A stretch of DNA of 64,000 nucleotides from Brugia malayi (taxonomy: Eukaryota > Nematoda > Chromadorea > Rhabditida > Onchocercidae): positions 11,342,001 to 11,406,000 of the forward strand of contig NW_025062478.1 of assembly GCF_000002995.4 (NCBI RefSeq), given 5' to 3'. Below are positions 54,678 through 64,000 of the stretch, in pieces. The notes beneath the pieces are model-generated. The model made no database searches and was not told the DNA's origin. It was given only the letters and a program-made list of their open reading frames with translations. Positions within the stretch are counted from its first letter, which is position 1; every line of letters starts with the position of its first letter. Made by a program: the position numbers and the translations under genes.

Positions 54678-56650
54678 TCATTTAATTTTTCGTGGATTCC
54701 TCCAGTCCAACATTCTCTTTTCTACCATAAGTCGTTTAATTTGATATTTTTTTTCCATTGCAACTTTGAAAACCAACTGAAATTGATTATTGCTCAGCTT
54801 TAACTCTGAGTATAACAATGAATCTTTTAAAAGATTTTCCGCATATAAACTTTCCACTAATGTCGGATGCACGACTTTTGCACTGCAAAATGTAAATAAT
54901 GCAATTCATTCGTTGATGATTCAAAACGATTCAGATAATCAATCCAACTTGAACCAAACATTTATGTCGCTTAGCTCAAGTCCCTGAAAAATTAGATATG
55001 ATAGTGTCACGCGTTTATTAATTTTTGACAACCAAAACTTACGTTTAATCTCTTATAGAATATGGAGATTTCAAGTATGATATAATTCGTCATATTTTCA
55101 TTGTATGAAAATATTATGACTTGGAGATAGATTAAATGTGCTATTTTTTTCCAGTCATGATTTGTTCAATTTTCAATCCTCTTTTTGATCTTTACAACTT
55201 TTTTCTTCATTGTAATAGAAATTCCATTTGCAGTCCAACCATCCCATTATGCTTGCCCGATTAGCATCCATTCTGCAAGTTTGTAATCATCACTTGTAGG
55301 TTGATTTTTCTCAGTTGTAATCGGTTTTATCCACGATAAGCAATCTTTCTTGGTAATCTTAACGATTTACTAAAATAATTTTCGTCAATAAGTTTTATTT
55401 CTGTGATGGGAACTGTGAACAGCCACTTTTGCAATTAACTTGTCTCCTCTCTTTCATTTTCTTAGCCTTTTTTAATTTTGATTTCGCACCACTGTCAGTT
55501 TAATATCTTTTCCTTTAGTCATCTCTCTCCTTTGCATCACACTTTATAATTTTATAATCTTTTAACTGAAAGCCTCCAACTTATCACACATCAAATGAAT
55601 TATGTTTGCTAACAGTACGACGAATTGAAATTCTTCCTTTCTTATTTCTTCAACTCGATTCTAAGTGGTAGTAGAGGATAATTTTATACCCAATATATTA
55701 CACACTGAAAATTCGACCATGAAGTTGTTCGTATATTTTTGAGTTCGAGTTACTTTATTACAAGTTGAGTAACTCAGTCCAACAAGTACTGAGCGTAATT
55801 CAATTCTGAGTATTATCATACCTGAAATGATTGCAATATAAGATTTGGTAAAGATCAAAAATGTTTCTTTCCTTCGATCATTGACATATGTTGCTGTTAC
55901 GTACGCCGTATTTAATTCGTCAATGAAAATGTGAATTTGCATTTCATTTAAGAGAGTTATAAATTGCTCTTTTACAAATTGGCCATTCGTTTCCATCGTC
56001 TTCACTAATGGTTTGATCCAAAGAAATATTCTTCTTCCATAAAATTTGAAAAAAATAATTTAAATTGTATCATTATAGGATTTTAAGAATAAAATATCCT
56101 AGTGAATCGTACCGAATGGAAACGAATTATAAAATGGCGGGATTTCATTTCACTTAATGTTGATTGTATGATGTCCTTACTATGATGTCAATTAATTCTG
56201 AGAAATTTCTTCTTGATAATTTCTAAGCGTTTTTTTTATTCTTTCAATCGACAGATTATCAATGTAAAATCCCATCTTTCATTATTAGGAAACGAAACAA
56301 ACTCAGTACGAGAGTTTTTTTTTTTTTGATTTAGGATTGAAATTTCGTTTATGATTTTCATTTCTTTGAAGTGAGATGATGAGCCATAAACGATTCTTAC
56401 TTCTATCGTAGATTTACTGGCTGATTCATATCTCGGACTACATTTCTTTGATTGTGTTGGATTGTAGACATTCTTCGATTATTTCGCTAAGGAGCTGAAA
56501 GCTGAGAAGCTCTTCAAGTCGTTTGATTAACTATTTTAACCAAGCAAAGAAAAGACCGTAATTGCTGTCTAATTTAACCTTTAAGTCTTTCTATGGCCAA
56601 CAAACTTCAGAGATGTACTTCTTTTTGATATTTTATTTCAATTGTTCTAA
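54678..56650 (-). pseudogene. Broken BEL/Pao pol
   Basis: The N-terminal reverse-transcriptase motifs are clear: a SNYGLFFAWLK-like stretch near 56560 and VRIVYGSSSHFK (family consensus RIVYDAS) near 56390-56360. About 0.3 kb later the Pao domain is already present (DRRKETFLIFTKSYIA, then a RIELRSVLVGL motif, in the open frame 56005-55661), followed by NRVEEIRKEEFQF near 55650. The gap is too short to hold the reverse-transcriptase palm, so the YxDD catalytic region has been deleted. Integrase-like sequence further on is not convincing. Several stops are present. Confidence 0.82.
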
Positions 56651-57239
56651 TGTCTTATTTTCAGTATCTTAGATATCGAATGCCTACTGAATGAGATATT
56701 CATGGCTGAGATATTTGGTATTAGCGATATCGATTGATCTGCAGATATTGCTTCTAAATTCCATCCGTTCAAATATTCTGTTCAATTTTCAAGCTATCAC
56801 TGATTCATCTTTTGAGTGCAGTAATGAAGTCCTCAGTTTTATTTTATTGGATGAATTTTTAAGAAGTAATTGGCTCCAGCAAGGTTATTTCTAATAATTC
56901 ACTCTTAATTTGTCGTGTTGTCTTATGGATTTAAATTAATGATTTGTAATTCATTTATTAAGCAGTCAACCATAATTACCTCAAGCAATATTGTGTCTTT
57001 TTTTTTTTCGGAATTTCATTCTAAATTTGCTTACGCAGTAAGATTGCCCATGGAAAGACTCCTTTTGGTATCTTATTACCAAATCAAGCAATTTTCAGTT
57101 CTTTTTCATCGGTTCTATGAAGCTTCAATCCGTTAATTCCGTTTTAGTCTTCTGGCTGCTTCTAGATTGACATTTCTTTGCAATATTTTTTCGTTTATTG
57201 AATTTATTATGTGGTTGAATTCATTTTTTCCTTTTTTGA

Positions 57240-58034
57240 TTCATTGTTTACAGGTGGTTTCCTTACGTTTGTTAAGACCGTGCTGTGAAGATCTTTGCAG
57301 AAAACATGAAATTTCCTTGTACTGCAATCATTTGCTGCATGTCCTGATGTTCTTCTTTAAGAGTTCCCTGTCGATATCTGACCGTAGAATGTGGCATTGG
57401 TTATTCCTATGGTCCATGTTGCAAAACGGTCTTCTGATTTTGTTACTCATAGAAATATCATTGTAGCATTTCATTGATTTCGTAGTCGACGTAGGATCAT
57501 TTTGTTAAGATTACTTCAGTCTTTCCTGAGGCCCTTTTTGTTTTAGGTTCTGTTAGTTCTTTCCGTCCAGTAAAAGTTTGCGTCTAATGACTTCGTTTTG
57601 TTGCATGCAAATTCTCACCTATGCCATTCGGCTGTAGCCGAATTCTTTCTATTATTTTAATGATTATTTTCTACCCATGATTATTATATAAAGTGACTAA
57701 AAAAGATTTGTTATAAACTTTTTAAAAACTTTTCTTATGACATCACAGTTTTCCGAAGCGATATAATAATCTCTTGCACTAGTCAAGCTTCGTCTTTAAG
57801 ACGAAATATCAAATAATTCAATTTCTTTTGGAGATGAACTGCCACTTTCAAATTACTCCAGAACTGTCTCCAAGATTTTGAATTGCACCAAATATTGCTA
57901 TTATCAGCTGTAACAAATTTGTAGTGGCGATATAGGAATGTTCCTTTTTGTCGAGGTAATTCATTCATAATCATTGGACAGTAAATGATTATCCAACACT
58001 TATCGAAAACATTTTGTGGCAGGAGAATAGACAA
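57240..58034 (-). pseudogene. Broken BEL/Pao gag
   Basis: The open frame 58034-57783 ends with SWRQFWSNLKVAVH and KLNYLIFRLKDEA, matching the conserved gag core of BEL elements (W..FW..F..AVH, KLNYL...L.G.A). Further along, about 57470-57240 in another frame, a cysteine/histidine stretch (RRPFCNMDHRNNQCH) matches the gag zinc-knuckle region. Stops separate the two. The gag start and 5' LTR were not found. Confidence 0.78.
57626..57643. repeat. Short palindrome ATTCGGCT-GT-AGCCGAAT
   Basis: Eight-base arms around two central bases, inside the decayed gag region. Probably incidental. Confidence 0.85.
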
Positions 58035-61000
58035 AAAAATAATTTGCGGAATAAAAATAACGATTTCCTAGGTTCAAAAGAGCATTCGTAAACTATCAAT
58101 ACTGGAAAATGAGAATGTAAGACAAATAATATGAAAAATAATTCGAATTGAATGGATCAAAAACTGTTTAAACCTTTGATCTTTAATTTCAATCAGTCTG
58201 AAATGAAAAACTTCCATTTAAGCATTTCTGTCATTATATAAAATTTTGAGTGTCACCATGTTCTTCACTGTATTTATGACATCCATCATTTGTTTCAATC
58301 ATCTACTTTGCATCGTTTCTGATAAAAATAAAACTTTCTATCTGTCTAGTTTCAACACCGCTGATGAAATCGTTACAAATAATACCTAATTCTGGCATCT
58401 CAGATACCTTTGATATACTCGATCACAACAATTTCGAGTATTGCTTACTTCCGATTTCGTTTAGTTGAGTGAAATTGAGGATGTAATCAGTAAAGAATCG
58501 AAATCTGAAACTATTTAGATCATAAATGCTCCTCATTCCTGGCTTCTCAGACAACTATGTTTTTGTAGGCCACACTCATCATTTGGCTTATATACAGATT
58601 CATATAAGAATGTGTGGAGAGAAATGGTGACGGAGAATTAAAAACGGTGATGATAAGTGCGATATTCTTCCATTAGAGATGAGACTTTTACTTCAAATAT
58701 GTGAAAGGACAAGTAAATAGCTTCCTGTGATTCTAACTTATTTAGATGCTCAGAGTGAAACTTCTTCACTTGACGTCAACAGCGATGGCATTGTCACATA
58801 TACGCGCTTTCCTAGTTCACAAAAAAATGTCGTTCCGATCTATTTCCATCAATTACTCTTCCTTCAGACGACACTTCTAGTCAAGCTTGTGTCTGATGAA
58901 AGAGCAACAGTGATAAGCACTTCTTGACTATAAGGAAAATACTGATAAAAAATTAGAAACAGGTAATGATAAATTGCATAATGACTTTTAGTTCTATCGC
59001 TTATTCTATCGCTTTTACATCATTCAGCTTCATGAAATAAAGAATCGAAAATCGGAACCAAACTCACAGCGAAAAATTCATAAACATTCGTTGTGGGAAG
59101 AGATAACCTTAATTAACCATTAAATGATATAATAGTTAGTTAAGCTTCTTACCATCTAAATTATTTAAAATGAATGGGATAAGATTATTTTATGACTAAT
59201 ATTTAACTGATATCTCACGTTATTTTTACGATCATTTCTCATGCTAATGGCGTAATAGCTTGTTAATTACAAAAATAAATACTTATAATGAAACAGACCG
59301 TGGAGATCGATACAAATTTAGTAGATAATGAGATAGTTTTCTTTTATGTCATATAGTTGTACATAGTACTATGTCCCAATTATCCAATGGTAGAAAAAGG
59401 CAGTAAAGTCTTGATGACAAATAATAACAATACTTCATTGCATTCTTGGATTGAACTACTGATCATTTCTTTTGGCACTATAAAACATCCTAAAAATTTT
59501 CATTCCAGAAAGTGAGACATAATTTGGGCATTCTTCGCAAATGTAAGAAAAGGCGCATAGCAATCGGAACATCAAAATGAGCGAACAATTTATGATTTCA
59601 TTTTATCACTGGAATTTCTAATATTTTGTTTTTATTTTTATAGCTGTTTGTTAGTAATATACTGACTTAAATTCAGTATGCGTAAGATTGTTTTCCACTC
59701 AAAATAAAGCATCATAAGAAGTACACATCAAATATCTATAACTTAACAAAAGCCTAATTTTGCAGAACAAATTTCTTCTCCAAATATTTACTCAATTAAA
59801 CGACAAATTTTTTGTTCAGTTAGAAAAAAAAAAACTTCCCAAGTGTTCAACACCGAAAAATCTTGGAAATCTCTCATTGAAAAGAGATTATAAAGGAACC
59901 TTCAAAAATTTCTCAGAAATAATTTAACTTATCTATGTATCGAAATTACGGTGAAAATAAAGAGAAGACGATGAAGATAAGCTATAAACAAAACCAAATT
60001 TTCCTACTTGTTTATTGTTCCGTAAGTTGATGGAAAACTCGAGCGTTTGATGCGTCAAATCGTTTTTACGATTCGATTTGCAATCATTTCACTGCTAAAT
60101 TATTTCTCATTTGGCGTCGACGCTCTTTATGTCAATACGAAGTTTGTTTTTTTTTTCTTGTAAATTTACTACCGAATAACTTTGCTACCACAATTAATTA
60201 ACTTCCAATTTTTGTTGTAACCTAAAAGACATAAACAGAAACAAAAGATCGCGCAATTGTGCTTTCCAATGTTCCCAATGTACATTAAAATTCATTAAAA
60301 AGGATGCATTATAATTAAAAGGAGAATAAATGATAATCAGGTATTGAATAATGATAGGTAATGAATACTGTTCAAGTAACGAATAACTAGATAGATCAAT
60401 CATATCAGAGATACATTAGTTATATTGCTAATAATTTAGTAGTAAGATAGACAGATCGATCATATTACTAGTAATAACGTGATCGTACTAGACAACTAGG
60501 TAGACCAATTATATCACAAATAATATCGTTTATCGTGATGTCTTGAAATCACGAATGTGATACATTAGTTTTTTTTTCCAGTTTGAAAAATTTCTCTTCA
60601 TTGTTTTAGAAATATCTGAGATAATCTTTGAAATTATCGTAGTTTTTTAATTTATCACTTTCACATAATATTTGCAAGTAAGAAAAATTAGTTACGACAA
60701 AAAGCTATTTTTTTGCTATTAACAGTTTGCAAATGCAAAAATTTCTTTTTGAATTCCAGATAGAAACAAACGGCAGAAATGGATGAAAAAAGAAAACGAA
60801 AGAATTTGAACCGAAATTTTTTGTCGTTATGAAGCAGTAAGCATTTTTTGTACTTATTTGTCATAGAATGGACCAATTTTGGGAGTTAAACATTTTCTTT
60901 TTGAATGTACGTTAAAACATTTTCTTCCTTTTCTTTTTTCACTACTATTTTTTCTCTAAATAAATTTATATTGCATGAGAAGCAACATTTTGCACCATCG

Positions 61001-63200
61001 ATCAGTGATAGTATTTGAATATGTCAAGTGATAGCATAAAGTAGCGGAAGATGATAACTGATAATTATTTACTGACAATATGATTATGATCGCTTTATAA
61101 ACTACAATTATGAATGCTATAATCACAATAATTTCGAAATAAATAATATTTTTTTACAACTATGCCTTTATCGGATGTACTTGATCACGAAAAGTTACGA
61201 TCAATATATAGCACATAGGAAAACACACGGTCAACCCTTCATGCTTCATCTATGAGTGTAGAGTGCCCAGATGTGGGTGGACATTCGATTATAAATCATT
61301 ATTATGAAGTCACAAACAAATGCCTGAGCCTTACTTTCAGTGCGAGAGTGAGACTCACGCAAGGGCTATGGCAAATTCCTTTGCCGTATGGATGTACTGA
61401 AATCTCACAAGAAATTGTCTTCCGGAGTCTCCTCGTTAGTTTCCCAAAGCTAACAAAATTTATGTCAGCCTAAAATAAAATGTATGTGAAATGTGTTATG
61501 AAACATCTCTAAAACAGTGACAATAGAAAATTCATTAGACATACTCATTAGATGCTGAATATTTTTTCGCACTCAACACTGCTGCTGACAACCTAAGAAC
61601 CAATTGTATAAAAAGATGTTGACAATGGTGACAAGGTTAAATATACATCAACAAACATTGAGGATATCAACAGAGAAAGGAATATTCCATCCATTCTTGG
61701 CCGAATTATTTTGTTTTTCTAATTCACGAAAGGTATGCAAAAAAGCATTTCATTTCACTCAGTCACAGCGAACATTATGTTATATAGAAATTATTGCATT
61801 ATGTCCAAAAATCTTGAAAGTTAAACATAAGATTGAAAACAAACAATCCATTATTTCAAAGAATTTCATAGAAAATATTTCCTTATTCATATTCACAACT
61901 CTCATATCATATTTTAGAGTTTCGCGACATTAAAATCTGCGACAGAAAAACCGAATTATAATATATCAAATAAAATTATCAATGACAAATAATCTGTGAG
62001 TAATTTTCTTCCCTTCGCTTATCATATCTGTCCTCAACTGTTAACATTAAGAATCGCAGTACCTGTAAGGAGCAAGCAGTTTGTCACAGATTGCTGTTGA
62101 AAGAGTGCTTTACAAATAAGTTTCTTCAGTTCTTAATACCTATTTTGGCAAGCAATTGAGAAGTACTTGCCTTATTTGTCATTGATAGATAACTAATTAC
62201 AGAGTACTGCAAGTTGCAGTGATCTCGGAGAGAAAGGATAGCGACTGGACATCAGCGCTTCTCTCACCGAGGACTTTCTGCACAAGCTGTTTCAAGAGCG
62301 CAAATGCGATGGTTAGTTATCTCACTGAATGCAATCTATTTCAATCAATTTTCCTCTCTCTGTTCCATTCCATTTATTGTTCTCTTATGTAATCTTTTGT
62401 AAATCACTGCCTTCCAGTACCGCCACTTATTGCTCTCAAAATCGCTTCATGTTTGTTCGCTCTACGCATGTTTTCACAGTCCCTTCAATTGCTCTTTTAT
62501 CACATTTTTCGTAAAAAGAATTTCAGTCTAGAAATAACTGTATTTATTATTAAAAGCCCAAGAAACCTGTGCAATTCATGCGATATTGTCGTGTTTTAAA
62601 ACCAAATCACCTTTAACCTTTGTATGTAAAGATTAAAAAATAACTCTGGAAGGAATTATGATTCACATTTCGTTTGTTCTTATTGATGTGGATAATTAAC
62701 CGTTCTTAATCGCTATGTGATTTTGTGAAATAGAGTTTGATTTGAAAAGATTATCGTTGACCACAGTTATTGAGCAGTATTAGAAAGTTCGAGTAAGTAG
62801 TGAGAGGGCGGTTCCAGCTAACCTTAACAAAGGTTATAACTTCTTATATAGTAACCTTAAGACGTATTTACAACACTGTTAGCTGTTAACTCTTCAAATT
62901 CTAATGTGATTTACAGTTAACAAAGAACCGATAAACAACAAAAGGGACTAACTAAATAAGGAGCTGCTGATTGTAAACAGTCTAATCAATACATATTCTT
63001 TGTTAACAAACAATGCAAAGAAGCTCAGCTACAAGAAAGATGAATGAACATCAGATAAATGATTTCTTACGTAACATTGAAACGAACGTTTGTCCAAGAA
63101 ATACTCAACCAACCTTAGTTCTATGAATTTAATGTAGTCTTATTTCTACATATTATGATTCATGTTTATTAAATTGGTGAAATCCTTGCGGAAATACTTC
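58035..63200. other. AT-rich region, no gene recognised
   Basis: The left end may include the 5' part and LTR of the BEL/Pao copy, but I could not find matching repeats. Two open frames (61252-61473 and 61604-61933, +) have ordinary composition and no recognised family. An imperfect minisatellite lies at 60385-60540. Confidence 0.5.
60385..60540. repeat. Imperfect ~55-nt tandem repeat, three units
   Basis: Three diverged copies of a motif like ACTAGATAGATCAATCATAT start near 60386, 60443 and 60494, each followed by an AT-rich spacer. Confidence 0.7.
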
Positions 63201-63248
63201 TGAATGGACAGAAGCAGTTCTACATCAAAGCCAGTGTGTTTTACCTGT

Positions 63249-63420
63249 CTTGGAACCGAAATCGATTAAGAGATTAGCAACATACTAGCAAAGGCATACA
63301 GAACATTCGGGAAATGCACGTGAAGAAAATGTCAAGATTAGTATCTACAAAGCCATAATACTGTCAACTCTTCCTTACGGATCTCATCTACAACCAACAC
63401 TTGCGACTCTCTGAACTGTT
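63249..63420 (+). mobile_element. LINE (non-LTR retrotransposon) 3' coding remnant
   Basis: Translation in shifting frames gives the C-terminal signature of non-LTR reverse-transcriptase polyproteins: CLGTEID, ISNILAKAYRTFGK, then after a frameshift KISIYKAIILSTLPYGS, then LRLSELFH. These correspond to the F.YLGS.I, RI.KA..AFG.L, K..VY.A.ILSTLLYGSETW and L...FH blocks. Stops and at least two frameshifts are present, so it is dead. Extent beyond these blocks is unclear. Confidence 0.78.
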
Positions 63421-63713
63421 TCATTAGTGATTAAACCAATATGTTCATAAAAGGTCACAAGTATAGAGAAATCAATTTGACTGAATGACCTTTTGTGTTA
63501 CAATAATGAAAAATAGGAACTAACAACAACTGAAAATAATGGACAGAAATATTTTCACTCATACATCCATCGACAGATGAAACGAATAGTACGGAAGGTC
63601 AACTAGAGAGAGAGAGAAGAAAGGAGGAAATGTTTGAACTAAAAGAAAAAAGCCAATGAATTGTAAGATGGAAAGGACAAGCTTATCTATGATAGAACAG
63701 TCTTTGTAGAGTT

Positions 63714-64000
63714 GAGGACCCGCTAAATTGCTGGTAAATCACTTCCTCTTCCCTTGGTCCCTCTTCTCTCTTCCTCTCTTCCTTGTACATTTACTCATGG
63801 CGTCAATGAGACCGACCGTTTGTTAGATGTCAACGAGATGTGTAATGTCGGAAGACAAGGACCACCCATCCTCTGTAACGAAGAGTGCTGGTAAATGGTC
63901 GAGAGAATAGTATGTCGCACCATTGGGCTATCTCACATTATCATTTCTTTTTTTCTTGGATAAATTTTAAATCTCTTAAGAAAAGTTATTTTCGGGGCTT
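63714..64000 (+). repeat. Dispersed repeat, copy 2 (cut by window end)
   Basis: Same orientation and landmarks as the copy at 49110-49400, including the exact GTTATTTTCGGGGCTT at the right edge. It lies just after the LINE remnant and may be its 3' end. The window stops inside it. Confidence 0.75.

Larger units (their letters stand above)
54400..58034 (-). mobile_element. Decayed BEL/Pao LTR retrotransposon (internal region)
   Basis: Read on the minus strand, fragments of a BEL/Pao polyprotein occur in the correct order: gag core (58034-57783), gag zinc-knuckle region (about 57470-57240), start of the reverse transcriptase (about 56600-56290), the Pao RNase-H/peptidase-A17-like region (56005-55600), and a linker toward integrase (about 55600-54678, weak). 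Stops and frameshifts interrupt every part, so the copy is dead. Boundaries are approximate; flanking LTRs were not identified. BEL/Pao elements are widespread in nematodes. Confidence 0.85.

Noticed and set aside
54400..58034. Possible nuclear insertion of Wolbachia DNA
   Set aside because: AT-rich broken frames suggested it at first, but the minus-strand fragments match BEL/Pao gag and pol in order, and no bacterial gene was recognised.

Overview
The window is nuclear DNA from a nematode, most likely a spirurid/filarial-type (clade III) species. The DNA is AT-rich, and genes are split into short exons by GT-AG introns of about 70 bp to 3.3 kb with TTTCAG-like acceptors. All recognisable proteins are metazoan housekeeping or developmental proteins. 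The homeobox gene has the nematode CEH-32 layout, and the mobile DNA is an old BEL/Pao element and a LINE tail. The clade assignment is inference; no species marker was seen.

Layout. 1-5.46 kb: no gene recognised, GA/CT microsatellites. 5.47-5.93 kb: degenerate inverted copy of part of CWC15. 6.4-7.9 kb (-): CWC15, five exons, 217 aa. 11.07-13.43 kb (+): FAM50/XAP5, nine exons, 320 aa. 13.82-15.83 kb (-): mitochondrial ATP synthase subunit b, seven exons, 288 aa, with a probable extra 5' exon. 17.72-21.73 kb (+): GDP-D-glucose phosphorylase, 11 exons, 447 aa. 23.02-25.02 kb (-): TMEM186-like mitochondrial membrane protein, four exons, 212 aa. 25.6-27.96 kb (+): class I phosphatidylinositol transfer protein, eight exons, 277 aa. 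30.05-30.98 kb (-): probable small single-pass membrane protein. 31-43 kb: gene-poor, microsatellite-rich DNA. 43.15-50.59 kb (+): SIX3/SIX6-class homeobox gene (ceh-32 orthologue), seven exons, 505 aa. 50.6-54.4 kb: no gene recognised. 54.4-58.0 kb (-): decayed BEL/Pao retrotransposon. 58-63.2 kb: AT-rich, no gene recognised. 63.2-64 kb: LINE remnant and a dispersed repeat shared with 49.1-49.4 kb.

The eight gene models strictly alternate in strand (- + - + - + - +), giving convergent and divergent pairs and no same-strand operon-like cluster. CWC15 and FAM50 both belong to the catalytically active spliceosome and lie head-to-head. Subunit b and the TMEM186-like protein both act in mitochondrial oxidative phosphorylation or its assembly. 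The ceh-32 orthologue sits beside the long non-coding stretches usual for a developmental regulator.

I found no convincing undescribed biological system. The observations most worth checking are the intron-retaining inverted CWC15 duplicate, a PITP lacking the Trp-Trp membrane-docking pair, paired TCF-like palindromes upstream of ceh-32, and the small cysteine-rich membrane protein. All exon boundaries were read by eye from splice signals and reading-frame continuity.
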